In this document: positions 34,566 to 44,488 of the stretch, one piece after another
Layout of the letters: each line of letters opens with the position of its first letter
How positions within the stretch are numbered: the stretch's first letter is position 1
From: Streptomyces sp. DH24
Lineage (GTDB): Bacteria; Actinomycetota; Actinomycetes; Streptomycetales; Streptomycetaceae
DNA length: 64,000 bases
Assembly: GCF_029813775.1 (NCBI RefSeq)
Contig: NZ_JARVKW010000015.1
Span: 96,885 to 160,884, forward strand
Direction: 5' to 3'
The notes under the pieces: generated by a model
Databases searched by the model: none
Seen by the model: the letters and a program-made list of their open reading frames with translations, nothing else
What the model was told of the DNA's origin: nothing
Made by a program: the position numbers and the translations under genes

Positions 34566-36209
34566 ATGAGAGCTGCCGCCCTGTACTCGGCCGCCGGGTC
34601 CTTGCTCCTCACCGCCGTCGCCGCCGTCCCGGCCGGCGGCGCGACGGGCGGCCCGGTCGGTGCGGACGAACTGCGCGGCACCGCGGTGGCGGCCGCGCGC
34701 GCCGCGGCGCGGGGCGTCGACTTCGGCGCGTGCCCCGACGCGCAGGACATGCCGGGCCGCATGCGGTGCGGCACGGTGACCGTGCCGCTCGACTACACGC
34801 ACCCCGACGGCAAGCAGATCCGGCTCACCGTCAGCCGGGTGCGCGCCACACGGAAGGACCCGCACGACAGCAAGCGCCAAGTGCCCCGGCAGGGCGCCCT
34901 GGTCTACAACCCCGGCGGACCGGGCGCGTCCGGCATGTACTTCCCCCTGGTCGGCTTCCTGCCCGAGTGGAAGCGCATCGCCGCCGCGTACGACCTGGTC
35001 GGCTACGCCCCGCGCGGTGTGGGCCGCTCGGCGCCGCTGTCCTGCGAGGACCCCAGGACCTACTTCAAGGGACCGGCGCCCGCCCCGACGCCCCCCTCGG
35101 AGTCGTACAAGCGCAAGCGCGTCGCAGAGGCCAGGGCGTACGCGAAGGGCTGCGCGCGGCGGGCGGGCGGCGCGCTGCGGCACTACCACTCCCTGAACAA
35201 CGCCCGGGACCTGGAGGTGCTGCGGGCCGCGCTGGGCGAGCGGCGGCTGACGTTCATGGGGGCGTCGTACGGCACGTACTTCGGGGCGCTGTACGCGACG
35301 ATGTTCCCCGGGCACGTGCGGCGGATGGTGTTCGACGCGGCGGTGAACCCGGACCCCGAGCAGGTCTGGTACCGCAACAACCTCGCGCAGTCGGCGGCGT
35401 TCGAGGACCGCTGGGCGGACTTCCGGGAGTGGGTCGCCCGGCACGACGACGTGTACGGGCTCGGCGGCACCGCGCGCGAGGTGCAGGCCGCTTACGAGCG
35501 GGCGAGCGCGCGGCTCGCGGCCGAGCCGGCCGGCGGGAAGGTCGGGCCGGGGCAGTTGCAGGGGGCGTTCCTGCAGGCCGGGTACTACGACGACTACTGG
35601 CCGCACCGCGCCCACGCGCTGTCCGCCTACCTGAAGGGCGACCCCGAGCCGCTGATCGAGCAGGCGGCACCGCCCGCCGAGGGCGCCGAGGGCTCGCAGG
35701 CGGCGACCGAGGCGGAGAACAGCTCCGCCGTCTACACGGCCGTGGAGTGCAACGACGCGCCCTGGCCGACCGACTGGCGGGTGTGGGACCGGGACAACAC
35801 CCGGCTGGCGCGCACCGCGCCCTTCGAGACCTGGGACAACGTGTGGACGAACCTGCCATGCGCCTTCTGGCCGGCGCCCCGGCAGCAGCCCCTGGATGTG
35901 CGGACCGGGCCGGGCGAGCTGCCGCCGACGCTGATCCTGGCCGCCGAGCGGGACGCCGCCGCACCCTATCAGGGCGCCCTGGAGATGCACCGCAGGCTGT
36001 CGGGTTCGGTGCTGGTGACCGAGCGGGACGCGGGTACGCACGGCATCGCGGGCGGCCCGAACCGCTGCGTCAACGGGCACCTGGAGGCCTACCTGCTGGA
36101 GGGCCGCCTTCCGGTGCGGCGCGCGGCGTGCGCACCGCACCCGGAGCCGAAGCCCGCGTCCCCGGACGACCGCGCGAAGCGTGCCGGGGCGCTCAGGGCG
36201 ACGCCCTGA
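34566..36209 (+). CDS. Secreted S33-type alpha/beta hydrolase (tripeptidyl aminopeptidase-like)
   Basis: This 547-residue protein has an N-terminal signal peptide (hydrophobic residues 5-22, then AGGA). The fold is an alpha/beta hydrolase: oxyanion loop VYNPGGPGASGMYF, nucleophile elbow FMGASYGTYFG, acid near AAERDAAAP and histidine in DAGTHGI. A Cys-rich cap and a C-terminal TAP-like region carry AVECNDAPWP and NLPCAFWP. Family members (SlpD, SlpE and Tap of Streptomyces) cleave tripeptides from exported proteins. The tail after about residue 510 is charged and probably disordered. Confidence 0.9.
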   Translation: MRAAALYSAAGSLLLTAVAAVPAGGATGGPVGADELRGTAVAAARAAARGVDFGACPDAQDMPGRMRCGTVTVPLDYTHPDGKQIRLTVSRVRATRKDPHDSKRQVPRQGALVYNPGGPGASGMYFPLVGFLPEWKRIAAAYDLVGYAPRGVGRSAPLSCEDPRTYFKGPAPAPTPPSESYKRKRVAEARAYAKGCARRAGGALRHYHSLNNARDLEVLRAALGERRLTFMGASYGTYFGALYATMFPGHVRRMVFDAAVNPDPEQVWYRNNLAQSAAFEDRWADFREWVARHDDVYGLGGTAREVQAAYERASARLAAEPAGGKVGPGQLQGAFLQAGYYDDYWPHRAHALSAYLKGDPEPLIEQAAPPAEGAEGSQAATEAENSSAVYTAVECNDAPWPTDWRVWDRDNTRLARTAPFETWDNVWTNLPCAFWPAPRQQPLDVRTGPGELPPTLILAAERDAAAPYQGALEMHRRLSGSVLVTERDAGTHGIAGGPNRCVNGHLEAYLLEGRLPVRRAACAPHPEPKPASPDDRAKRAGALRATP

Positions 36210-36221
36210 GCGGAGGGCGGG

Positions 36222-36953
36222 TCAGGCGAGACCGGCGACCAGTTCGGCGATGTCCTTGCGGCGGCCCGTGAAGAACGGGACCTCCTCGCGGACGTGCAGG
36301 CGGGCCTCCGAGGCGCGCAGGTGACGCATGAGGTCGACGATGCGGTACAGCTCGTCGGCCTCGAAGGCGAGGAGCCACTCGTAGTCGCCGAGGGAGAACG
36401 AGGCGACCGTGTTGGCGCGCACGTCGGGGTAGCCGCGGGCCATCTTGCCGTGGTCGGCGAGCATGCGGCGGCGGTCCTCCTCGGGCAGGAGGTACCAGTC
36501 GTAGGAGCGCACGAAGGGGTAGACGCTCACGTAGTTGCGGGGCGTCTCGTCGGCGAGGAACGCCGGGATGTGCGAGCGGTTGAACTCGGCGGGGCGGTGC
36601 AGCGCCATGTTCGACCACACCGGGGTGAGCGCGCGGCCCAGCCTGGTGCGGCGGAACAGGTTGTACGCCTCCTGGAGCTGGTCGCTGGTCTCGGCGTGCC
36701 ACCAGATCATGAGGTCGGCGTCGGCGCGCAGGCCCGACACGTCGTACGTGCCGCGGATCGTGACGTCCTTGGCGGCGAGCTGGTCGAACAGCTCCTGGAC
36801 CTCGTCGGCGTACCCGGCGCGGTCCTCGGGCAGCACGTCCTTCAGCTTGAAGACGGACCAGAGGGTGTAGCGGATGACCTCGTTGAGGTCCTTGGCCAGC
36901 TTGCCCTTGTTCGGGATCCGGTCGGGGGCGGGGGTGGTGGCGTCGTCACTCAT
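36222..36953 (-). CDS. hemQ: Coproheme decarboxylase HemQ/ChdC
   Basis: This 243-residue chlorite-dismutase-family enzyme decarboxylates coproheme III to haem b, the last step of the coproporphyrin-dependent haem route. The proximal haem His region is [16 protein letters not shown] and the catalytic Tyr environment is [16 protein letters not shown]. The N terminus ([20 protein letters not shown]) is typical of actinobacterial HemQ. It follows cgoX by 5 nt on the same strand, so the two form an operon. Confidence 0.95.
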   Translation of the reverse strand: MSDDATTPAPDRIPNKGKLAKDLNEVIRYTLWSVFKLKDVLPEDRAGYADEVQELFDQLAAKDVTIRGTYDVSGLRADADLMIWWHAETSDQLQEAYNLFRRTRLGRALTPVWSNMALHRPAEFNRSHIPAFLADETPRNYVSVYPFVRSYDWYLLPEEDRRRMLADHGKMARGYPDVRANTVASFSLGDYEWLLAFEADELYRIVDLMRHLRASEARLHVREEVPFFTGRRKDIAELVAGLA

Positions 36954-36958
36954 GTCCC

Positions 36959-38413
36959 TTATTCTCCCGCTCCTCCGTGGAGGCTTTGCACCGGGTGGGC
37001 GGTGAGCTCCCGCACGGCGCGCAGGTCACCGTGGATCTGGTCGACGGCGGCGTACGCGCTCGCCACGCACGCGGGGATGCCGACGCCGTCGTAGACCGCG
37101 CCGCACACGGCGAGGCCGGGCAACTGCGCGACCCGCGCGCGGATCCGCGCCACGCGCGCGTGGTGGCCGACGGGGTACTGGGGCAGGCCGTCCGTCCAGC
37201 GGGTGACGCGGGTGGCGACCGGGGCGGCGGTGAGGCCGGTGGCCTCGCGCAGGTCGTGCCGGGAGACGTCGACCAGGCCGGCGTCGTCGCGGCCGAGGAT
37301 CTCCGTCTCGCCGTACCGGCCGACGGAGGTGCGCAGCACGAGCAGTCCGGGGTCCTCGTCGGCGATCCAGCCCCACTTCCGTGAGGCGAACGTGGACGCC
37401 TTGATGGTGCGCCCGTCGACGGGCGGGACCAGGAAGCCGCTGCCCTCGGGCAGGTCGGCCTCCGCACGGCGGTAGGCGAGGGTGATCAGGGCCATGGAGG
37501 CGTATTCGACGGCGGTCAGCTCGGCCGCGGCGGCCGGTGCCTCGGCGCGCAGCAGCGCTGCGGCGGCGGGCGCGGGCACGGCCACGATCACGGCGTCGGC
37601 GCGCAGCTCCCGGTCCCCGGCGACGACCCGCCACCCGGCGTCCGGGGCGCGCCGCAGCTCGGTCACGCGCGTGCCGGTCAGGATCTCGCCGCCGCGCGCC
37701 CGCACCGACTCGGCGACCGCGAGCGGGAGGCTGCCGACGCCGCCGGTGATGCCCATGAACACCGGTCCGGTCCGCCGGCCGGCCGCCGCCTTCGCCTGGA
37801 TCTCCCGGACGCCCTCGGTGAGCGAGGTGTGGGTGCGCGCGGCCTCGTACAGCTGGGGGACGGCCGAGCGCATCGAGATGCGGTAGGCGTCGCCCGCGTA
37901 CACCCCGCCGAGCAGCGGCTCGACGAGACAGTCGACGACCTCGCGGCCGAGCCGGGCCGCCACGTACTCCCCGACGGCCACGTCGTCGCCGACCTCCGTG
38001 CGCGGCAGGTCGGCGTCGCGTCCGATGCGGGCGAGCCCTTCGTCGGACAGGACGCCGGCCAGGGCGGCGGCGCTGCCGGGCACGCCCATGACGTGGCCCT
38101 TGGGCATGGGGCGCAGGGCGCCGCGGGTCCAGATCGAGGCGGTCGCCGTGGCCGGCGGGCGGAGCCGGTCGGCGAGGCCCACCTCGCGCGCGAGGTCCAC
38201 CGCCTCGGGGCGGCGCGCCAGCATCGACTCGGCGCCCAGGTCGACGCGGACGCCCGCGATCTCGCCGGGCAGCAGCTTGCCGCCGACGCGCTCCGAGGCC
38301 TCCAGCACGGTGACCCGCGCCCCGCGATCCAGCAGCCGGTGGGCGGCGGCGAGACCGGCGATGCCGGCCCCGACGACGACGACCTCACCGGTGCCCGTAC
38401 GTGATCCGCTCAT
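36959..38413 (-). CDS. cgoX: Oxygen-dependent coproporphyrinogen III oxidase (CgoX/HemY; often annotated protoporphyrinogen oxidase HemG)
   Basis: This 484-residue flavoprotein oxidises coproporphyrinogen III to coproporphyrin III. The N-terminal FAD motif is [17 protein letters not shown] followed by [16 protein letters not shown]; the C terminus carries the second FAD contact [20 protein letters not shown]. It is first in the two-gene operon with hemQ, which carries out the final decarboxylation; a ferrochelatase should lie elsewhere. The start codon ATG 38413 gives the FAD motif at residue 11, normal for the family. Confidence 0.94.
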   Translation of the reverse strand: MSGSRTGTGEVVVVGAGIAGLAAAHRLLDRGARVTVLEASERVGGKLLPGEIAGVRVDLGAESMLARRPEAVDLAREVGLADRLRPPATATASIWTRGALRPMPKGHVMGVPGSAAALAGVLSDEGLARIGRDADLPRTEVGDDVAVGEYVAARLGREVVDCLVEPLLGGVYAGDAYRISMRSAVPQLYEAARTHTSLTEGVREIQAKAAAGRRTGPVFMGITGGVGSLPLAVAESVRARGGEILTGTRVTELRRAPDAGWRVVAGDRELRADAVIVAVPAPAAAALLRAEAPAAAAELTAVEYASMALITLAYRRAEADLPEGSGFLVPPVDGRTIKASTFASRKWGWIADEDPGLLVLRTSVGRYGETEILGRDDAGLVDVSRHDLREATGLTAAPVATRVTRWTDGLPQYPVGHHARVARIRARVAQLPGLAVCGAVYDGVGIPACVASAYAAVDQIHGDLRAVRELTAHPVQSLHGGAGE

Positions 38414-38598
38414 GGCTCCACCTTCTCAACCGCCACCGACAGTCACGCGGGCCGTCCGCCCCCGGCCCCACGCCGCCTCGGGGCCGCCGCGCACCGCCGA
38501 GTCCCGACCGTGACCCGTTCGGAACCGTTCCGCGCCAACGTCGGGGCCGGTCCGGGCGTCGTAGGAGCGTCAGTCGTCACGACCTTGGGGGATCGCCC

Positions 38599-39609
38599 AT
38601 GCACGCACCACGTTCCACCCGACCCGCCCGGGCCCTGGCCGGGCTGCTGCTGGCCGCCGGCCTCGCGCTCATGGGATGCGGCGGCGCCGACTCCAGCGGC
38701 TCCGACAAGACCGCCCGCGCGGAGGCCGGCTCCCAGGCCGACGCGCGCGAGGGCGCGCCCGGCGGCGGCGCGGCCGACGGTGCCGGGGCGAGCGCGGCGC
38801 CCAAGGCCCCGGCGAACCCGAACCGCATCATCCGGACGGCCTCGGTCTCCGTGCGGGTCAAGGACGTTCCCAAGGCGCTGGAGAAGGCCCGGGCCACCGC
38901 CGAGAACGCGGGCGGCTACGTCGGCAGCGAGACCACCACCGCCGACGAGGGGGGCCGCGAGCGCACCCGGGTCGTGCTGCGGGTTCCCGTCGACAAGTAC
39001 GAGGAGGTCCTCGCCGACCTGGAGGGCGCCGGCACGCTCCTGGAGCGGACCGCGAAGGCGCAGGACGTCACCGACCAGGTCGTGGACGTGGAGAGCCGGA
39101 TCGCGTCGCAGCGCGCGAGCGTGGCGCGGATCCGGGAGCTGATGGACCGGGCGACCAGGCTCAGCGACGTGGTGACGCTGGAGGGCGAACTGAGCGCCCG
39201 GCAGGCCGACCTGGAGTCGCTGCTCGCGCAGCAGGCGACGCTGAAGGACCGTACGAGCCTCGCCACCGTCACGCTGTCGCTGTCGGAGAAGGCGGTGCGG
39301 GAGCCGGCCGAGGACGACGACCCCGGCTTCGTGGACGCGCTCGCGGGCGGCTGGGACGCGTTCGTGACGATGCTGCGCTGGCTCATGGTGGCGCTCGGCG
39401 CGGTGCTGCCGTTCGCCGTGGCGGCGGCGCTGCTGGTCCTGTTGTGGCTGAGGCTGGTCCGGCCGAGGCTGCCGCGCCGCCCCGTGCCCGCGCCCGCGCC
39501 GAGCGCGCCGAGCACCCTGCCGGCGTTCCGCGCGGCGCCGGAGCGCACGGGTGCGGAGTCCGCGCGCGCGGAGCGCACGGGCGGCGACGGGACACGGGAG
39601 GAGGACTGA
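38599..39609 (+). CDS. DUF4349 lipoprotein
   Basis: This 336-residue protein has a signal peptide with lipobox ALMGCGG near residue 22 and an Ala/Gly-rich linker to about residue 75. The DUF4349 region follows (IIRTASVSVRVKDVPKALEK, VLRVPVDKYEEVLADLEGAG, VVDVESRIASQRASVARIRE). A coiled-coil stretch and a membrane helix near the C terminus (VALGAVLPFAVAAALLVLLW) precede a cytoplasmic Pro/Ala-rich tail. A lipidated N terminus plus a C-terminal membrane helix anchors it at both ends. Its function is unknown. Confidence 0.88.
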   Translation: MHAPRSTRPARALAGLLLAAGLALMGCGGADSSGSDKTARAEAGSQADAREGAPGGGAADGAGASAAPKAPANPNRIIRTASVSVRVKDVPKALEKARATAENAGGYVGSETTTADEGGRERTRVVLRVPVDKYEEVLADLEGAGTLLERTAKAQDVTDQVVDVESRIASQRASVARIRELMDRATRLSDVVTLEGELSARQADLESLLAQQATLKDRTSLATVTLSLSEKAVREPAEDDDPGFVDALAGGWDAFVTMLRWLMVALGAVLPFAVAAALLVLLWLRLVRPRLPRRPVPAPAPSAPSTLPAFRAAPERTGAESARAERTGGDGTREED

Positions 39610-39655
39610 GCGGCCCCGCGCGGGCTGAAATGTCCTGCTCCCGTAGCGTGTTCGC

Positions 39656-41056
39656 ATGGGAATGAGCCGTGCGAGGGGTACGCGAGAGCGTCTGGTCGTG
39701 ATCGGCGCCGACGCCGCGGGGATGTCCGCGGCGTCGCAGGCGCGCCGCCTGAGGGGTCCCGACGAGCTGGAGATCGTGGCGTTCGAGCGCGGCCACTTCA
39801 CCTCCTTCTCGGCGTGCGGCATCCCCTACTGGGTGGGCGGTCAGGTGGCCGAGCGGGACCAGTTGATCGCCCGTACGCCCGAGGAGCACCGCGACCGGGA
39901 CATCGACCTGCGGATGCGGACCGAGGTCACGGAGATCGACGTCGCGGGCGGGCGGGTACGCGCGCGTGACGTCGATTCCGGCGCCGAGTCCTGGACGTCG
40001 TACGACAAGCTGGTGATCGCGACCGGTGCCCGGCCGATCCGTCCGGACATGCCCGGCGTGGACGCGCCGGGTGTGCACGGGGTGCAGACGCTCGACGACG
40101 GGCAGGCGCTGCTGGACACGCTGACACGCGCGCGTGGCCGTCGCGCGGTCGTGGTCGGCGCGGGCTACATCGGCGTGGAGATGGCGGAGGCGCTCATCAA
40201 CCGCGGCTACGAGGTGACGGTCGTCAACCGGGGCGCGGAACCCATGTCGACGCTGGACCCTGACATGGGCCGGCTGGTGCACGAGGCGATGGAGGGCCTC
40301 GGTATCACGATGGTGAACGACGCCGAGGTCACCGAAGTCCTCACCGGTGACGACGGCCGGGCGCGCGCGGTGGCGACGGCGGACGCCGAGTACCCGGCGG
40401 ACGTGGTCGTGCTGGGCATCGGCGTGCGTCCGCAGACCTCGCTCGCCGCGGCGGCCGGGCTGCCCCTGGGCGAGCACGGCGGGCTGCTGACGGACCGGGC
40501 GATGCGGGTGCGCGGGCACGAGAACATCTGGTCGGGCGGCGACTGCGTGGAGGTCCTGGACCTGGTGTCCGGGCAGGAGCGGCACATCGCGCTCGGCACC
40601 CACGCCAACAAGCACGGGCAGGTCGTCGGCACCAACGTGGGCGGCGGTTACGCCACCTTCCCGGGCGTGGTGGGCACGGCCGTGAGCAAGGTGTGCGACC
40701 TGGAGATCGCGCGCACGGGCCTGCGGGAGAAGGACGCGCGCCGGGTGGGGCTGCGCTTCGAGGCGGTCACCGTCGAGTCGACCAGCCGCGCCGGCTACTA
40801 CCCGAACGCCTCGCCGATGACGGTGAAGATGCTCGCCGAGCACCGCACGGGCCGGCTTCTCGGCGTGCAGATCGTCGGCCGGGAGGGCGCCGCCAAGCGC
40901 GTCGACGTCGCGGCGGTCGCCCTCACGGCCCGGATGACGGTGGAACAGGTGACGGCCCTGGACCTGGGATACGCCCCGCCGTTCTCGCCGGTGTGGGACC
41001 CGGTGCTGGTGGCGGCCCGCAAGGCGGCGAAGAAGGTCCAGGACAACGCCCGTTAG
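39656..41056 (+). CDS. Pyridine nucleotide-disulfide oxidoreductase of the CoA-disulfide reductase/NADH oxidase group
   Basis: This 466-residue flavoprotein has an FAD motif VVIGADAAGMSAASQARR, the single redox cysteine in FTSFSACGIPYWVGG, an NAD(P)-binding motif AVVVGAGYIGVEMAEAL, the second FAD motif IWSGGDCVEV and a dimerisation domain with SRAGYYPNASP. The lone SxxxC-type cysteine places it with CoA-disulfide reductases, persulfide reductases and NADH oxidases rather than glutathione reductase-like enzymes. It may keep low-molecular-weight thiols reduced. The next gene, about 18 nt away, is convergent. Confidence 0.88.
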   Translation: MGMSRARGTRERLVVIGADAAGMSAASQARRLRGPDELEIVAFERGHFTSFSACGIPYWVGGQVAERDQLIARTPEEHRDRDIDLRMRTEVTEIDVAGGRVRARDVDSGAESWTSYDKLVIATGARPIRPDMPGVDAPGVHGVQTLDDGQALLDTLTRARGRRAVVVGAGYIGVEMAEALINRGYEVTVVNRGAEPMSTLDPDMGRLVHEAMEGLGITMVNDAEVTEVLTGDDGRARAVATADAEYPADVVVLGIGVRPQTSLAAAAGLPLGEHGGLLTDRAMRVRGHENIWSGGDCVEVLDLVSGQERHIALGTHANKHGQVVGTNVGGGYATFPGVVGTAVSKVCDLEIARTGLREKDARRVGLRFEAVTVESTSRAGYYPNASPMTVKMLAEHRTGRLLGVQIVGREGAAKRVDVAAVALTARMTVEQVTALDLGYAPPFSPVWDPVLVAARKAAKKVQDNAR

Positions 41057-41074
41057 AGCGCCGCCCGGCGCCCG

Positions 41075-41395
41075 CTACCCCGACTGCGCCGTTGCGTTGA
41101 TGCGCTCGATCGCCTGCCGGGCCTGCTCCGCCGGTGGCCTCGGCGGCAGGGACGACACCGACGCCGGGGCGGCGGGCTGCTCGCCGGCCGGGCGGGCGTG
41201 GGCCGCGGTCCGCGCCGACCGCAGGCGGTGGCTCACCGCCTCGTCCAGGGTCACCGGACGCTGCGTCTGGGACGCCAGCCGCCCGGCCTCCTGGCCGAGC
41301 CGGGCGACGTCCTCCCAGGGGAGGCGCACCACGAGCGTGAGCTCCGCCTCGCCGTCGGGCAGGGCGTGCACCGGAGGGGTCACTGGGTCGTTCAT
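41075..41395 (-). CDS. Small conserved hypothetical protein
   Basis: This 106-residue protein begins MNDPVTPPVHALPDGEAELT and has a central LVVRLPWEDVARLGQEAG segment, then a helix RPVTLDEAVSHRLRSART and an Ala/Pro-rich tail. It has no signal or membrane segment. The beta-helix-helix pattern resembles small DNA-binding antitoxin-like folds, but this is a weak impression and no toxin gene is adjacent. It is convergent with the flavoprotein gene and divergent from the rhomboid gene. Confidence 0.6.
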   Translation of the reverse strand: MNDPVTPPVHALPDGEAELTLVVRLPWEDVARLGQEAGRLASQTQRPVTLDEAVSHRLRSARTAAHARPAGEQPAAPASVSSLPPRPPAEQARQAIERINATAQSG

Positions 41396-41528
41396 CGCCT
41401 GTTCCTCACGTCGTGCCCGCGACCGCCTTCCCCGTGCCGCGGGCGGTTGAGGAGACATACGGACACCCGGACGGCCGTGTTCAGCGCCCGCGCCGATTCG
41501 CCGGCGGCGAGACGGGCACCAGTGGTGT

Positions 41529-42347
41529 GTGGTCATCCCGGTCCATGACGTGAATCCGGCGCGGCGCACCCCGTGGGTGACGTACGCGCTGCTCGTGGCG
41601 AACATCCTGGTGTTCGTGTTCACGCCCGGCGTCGCCGGGTCCCTGACGGGCGAGAGCGGTCTGGCGCAGCTGTGCCACCTCCAGGAGTTCCTGGACCGGT
41701 ACGCGGTGGTGCCGCGCGAGCTGATCCACCACCGGATGCCGCGCGTGGTGCCGACGGGCGACGTCGGCGTGGGCCCGCAGGGTCCGGGCTGCGTGGTGGG
41801 TCCGCCGGGTTACGACAAGTCGCCGGAGCTGAGCGTGCTCACGGCGATGTTCCTGCACGGCGGCTGGCTGCACCTGCTGGGCAACATGCTCTTCCTGTGG
41901 ATCTTCGGCAACAACATCGAGGACCGCATGGGCCACCTCCGCTTCGCGCTGTTCTACGCGGTCTGCGGCTACGCGGCGTCGTACGGCTTCGCGCTTCTCA
42001 ACGCCGGTTCCGCCGAGCCGCTGATCGGCGCGTCCGGGGCGATCGCCGGGGTGCTGGGCGCCTATCTGGTGCTGTATCCGAGGGCCAGGGTGTGGGTGCT
42101 GGTGCCGTTCCTGATCTTCCTGCCGCTGCGGCTGCCGGCGTGGATCGTGCTGGGCCTGTGGTTCGCGCTGCAGGCGGTGTACTCGTCCGGCGGGGGCGTG
42201 TCCGACGCGGGCAGCGTGGCGTACGCGGCGCACGTCGCCGGCTTCCTCGTCGGCATGCTGATCGCGTGGCCGCTGCGGCCCGGCACCCCGCCGCCGCCGG
42301 AGCCGCGGGGCATGCTCTTCGGGCGGCGCGCCCGGCCTGGATGGTAG
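41529..42347 (+). CDS. Rhomboid-family intramembrane serine protease
   Basis: This 272-residue protein has about six membrane helices. The catalytic serine is in LIGASGAIAGVLGAYL, the histidine in AAHVAGFLVGML, and the HGGWLHLLGNMLFLWIFGNN helix is a rhomboid hallmark. A longer extracellular loop between helices 1 and 2 (residues about 40-90) contains two Cys. The substrate is unknown. GTG 41529 is the start; a clear ribosome site is not seen. The gene ends 11 nt before the convergent phosphatase gene. Confidence 0.92.
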   Translation: MVIPVHDVNPARRTPWVTYALLVANILVFVFTPGVAGSLTGESGLAQLCHLQEFLDRYAVVPRELIHHRMPRVVPTGDVGVGPQGPGCVVGPPGYDKSPELSVLTAMFLHGGWLHLLGNMLFLWIFGNNIEDRMGHLRFALFYAVCGYAASYGFALLNAGSAEPLIGASGAIAGVLGAYLVLYPRARVWVLVPFLIFLPLRLPAWIVLGLWFALQAVYSSGGGVSDAGSVAYAAHVAGFLVGMLIAWPLRPGTPPPPEPRGMLFGRRARPGW

Positions 42348-42358
42348 GCCGGTGTCCG

Positions 42359-44380
42359 CTAGGCGGGCGGCGCGGGCAGCCGTACGGCGACCATCGCCAC
42401 GTCGTCGTCGCCGTCGACGGTCAGCAGCTCGGCGAGCAACTCGTCGCAGAAGGCCTCCAGCGGGCGCCGGACGGCGGCCGACGCGTGCCGGCGCAGCCGC
42501 TCCAGCCCGACGGTGATGTCCTCGGCGCGGCGCTCCACCAGCCCGTCGGTGTACAGCAGCAGGGTCGCGCCGGGGAGCAGCGGCTCCGTGACGCTGGCGT
42601 ACTCGGGTTGGGGGTCCAGGCCGAGCAGCGGGGAGCGGGCCTCGGTCAGGAAGCGTGCGGCGCCGTCCGCCTCGACCAGCAGGGGCGGGGGGTGCCCGGC
42701 GACGGAGTAGGTGAGCTGGAAACGGCCGGGGGCCGGGCGTTCGACCCGGGCCAGGACGCAGGTGGCGGTGCATTCCAGGTAGAGGGTCTGCACGGCGATG
42801 TCCAGCCGGCGCAGGACCGTGCCGGTGGGTTCCCGGCGGTCGAGGGTGAGGCCGCGGAGCATGTTGCGCAGCTGGCCCATGGTGACGGCGGCGGGCAGGT
42901 CGTGGCCGGAGACGTCGCCGATGGTGAGGACGGTGGCGCCGTCGCGCAGCGGGAAGGAGTCGTACCAGTCGCCGCCGACCTCGGCGGCCGAGGTGCTGGG
43001 CCGGTAGCGGACGGCGATGGTCAGGTCGGGTACGTCCGGCGGATCGGTGAGCAGGCTCTGTTGCAGGGCGAGCGCCACCTGCCGGGTGCGCTGGTACTCC
43101 AGGGCGTTGCTGAGCGGTGTGTGGGTCCGTTCCAGCAGCGTTTGCAGCAGGCCGATGTCGGCGGCGCCGAGGGGGGTGCGGTCACCGCAGACGGAGGCGG
43201 TGACGAGGGCGGCGGTGGTGCCGTCGACGACCACGGGGAGCAGGACGACGCTGTTGGCCCCGCAGGCCAGCCAGGGCTCGGCGTCGGGCGGGGCGAGGTC
43301 GGGGGGCGGTGAGCCGGGCGGGAAGACGGCGTGGACCGGGCGGCGCCCGTCGGCGGCGCGGGCGAGCGGGCTCCCGGGTCGCAGGTGCTCCTCGTGGTCC
43401 GGGGGCAGGCCGGGCAGGCCCTCGCGGGTGGCGGCGGCGACGCGTTCGGCGGTGAGGGCGGTGCCCGGCAGCCGGTGCAGGGCCTGCGGGAGGAGGTAGA
43501 TGGTGCAGTTGTCGGCGAGGTCGGGCACGATCACCCCGGCGAGGGCGGCCAGCATCTCGTCCGGGCGCACGAGGTCGGCGGTGGCGGCGGCCGCGCGGGC
43601 CAGCAGTTCCTCCCGGCGGCTCTCCTGCCACTCCTGCTCGACGTCCGTGCAGGTGCCGACCCACTCGATCACCCGGTCGCCGTCGCGGACCGGGGCGGCC
43701 TCCACGGCGAAGTGGCGGTAGCCGCCCGTGGCCTGCCGCAGCCGGTAGGCGTGGGTGAAGCGCGGTGTCACCTCGGTCAGCGCCCGGTGCCACGCCTCGG
43801 CGACGCGGGCGCGGTCGTCGGGGTGCACGGCGTCGATCCACCCGTCGCCGCGGAACTCCTCCCAGCTCTGCCCGGTCACCCGCTCCCAGCCGGGACTCGG
43901 CTCGGTCACCCCGCCCATCGGGCCCGTCACCCACACCACCTGGGACCCGGCGTTCACCAGGCTGCGGTAGCGCAGCAGGGCGCGCTGGCGTTCCTCGGAC
44001 AGGACGCGGATGCGTTCCGCGCCGGTCACCTGGTCGGTGACCTCGACGATCACGCCGAGCACTCCCTGCCGGCCGTCGCTCATCGTGGCGTGGGAGATGC
44101 TGAACGAGAAGTAGCGCCTTCCCCGGTCCGCCCGGTCCGCGAAGGCCAGGTCGAGGGGCACGGAGGTGAGCACCTCGGCCGTGCCCGTGGCGTAGACCCG
44201 GTCGAGGATGTCGAAGTAGCCGCACTGCGCGAGGTCGGGGAAGGCCTCGCGGACGGTCAGGCCCAGCGGGCGGTCGCCGAAGGTCTTCCGGTAGACCTCG
44301 TTGGTGTACGCGAGCCGGTGCTCGGGGCCTTCGGTGGCCATGACACCGATCGGGGCGGGGTCGAACATTGTGAGCCGCAT
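42359..44380 (-). CDS. PAS/GAF-domain PP2C (SpoIIE-type) serine/threonine phosphatase
   Basis: This 673-residue protein has two N-terminal PAS regions (FDPAPIGVMATEGPEHRLAY from residue 6; a PAS with PAC motif near 150-250 containing RHFAVEAAPVRDGD). A GAF domain follows (about 270-420), then a C-terminal PP2C/SpoIIE domain (VGGDWYDSFPLRDGATVLT, IGDVSGHDLPAAVTMGQLRN, LLYTDGLVERR). Metal-binding Asp residues are present. Such proteins usually dephosphorylate anti-sigma-factor antagonists in partner-switching control; no partner genes are adjacent. The signal and target are unknown. Confidence 0.92.
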   Translation of the reverse strand: MRLTMFDPAPIGVMATEGPEHRLAYTNEVYRKTFGDRPLGLTVREAFPDLAQCGYFDILDRVYATGTAEVLTSVPLDLAFADRADRGRRYFSFSISHATMSDGRQGVLGVIVEVTDQVTGAERIRVLSEERQRALLRYRSLVNAGSQVVWVTGPMGGVTEPSPGWERVTGQSWEEFRGDGWIDAVHPDDRARVAEAWHRALTEVTPRFTHAYRLRQATGGYRHFAVEAAPVRDGDRVIEWVGTCTDVEQEWQESRREELLARAAAATADLVRPDEMLAALAGVIVPDLADNCTIYLLPQALHRLPGTALTAERVAAATREGLPGLPPDHEEHLRPGSPLARAADGRRPVHAVFPPGSPPPDLAPPDAEPWLACGANSVVLLPVVVDGTTAALVTASVCGDRTPLGAADIGLLQTLLERTHTPLSNALEYQRTRQVALALQQSLLTDPPDVPDLTIAVRYRPSTSAAEVGGDWYDSFPLRDGATVLTIGDVSGHDLPAAVTMGQLRNMLRGLTLDRREPTGTVLRRLDIAVQTLYLECTATCVLARVERPAPGRFQLTYSVAGHPPPLLVEADGAARFLTEARSPLLGLDPQPEYASVTEPLLPGATLLLYTDGLVERRAEDITVGLERLRRHASAAVRRPLEAFCDELLAELLTVDGDDDVAMVAVRLPAPPA

Positions 44381-44488
44381 GGGGCCTCCACCTGCCCGTA
44401 CCCGGGAGTGGGACTGGCGCTCAGCGTGTGCCCCTGCCCAGTACCCCGTGTCCGCGTTCCGACTCGTCCCCGGCGGGTGACCGGCCGG

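Noticed and set aside
41075..41395. Antitoxin of a toxin-antitoxin pair
   Set aside because: The size and fold impression fit weakly, but neither neighbour is a toxin; it is kept as a hypothetical protein.
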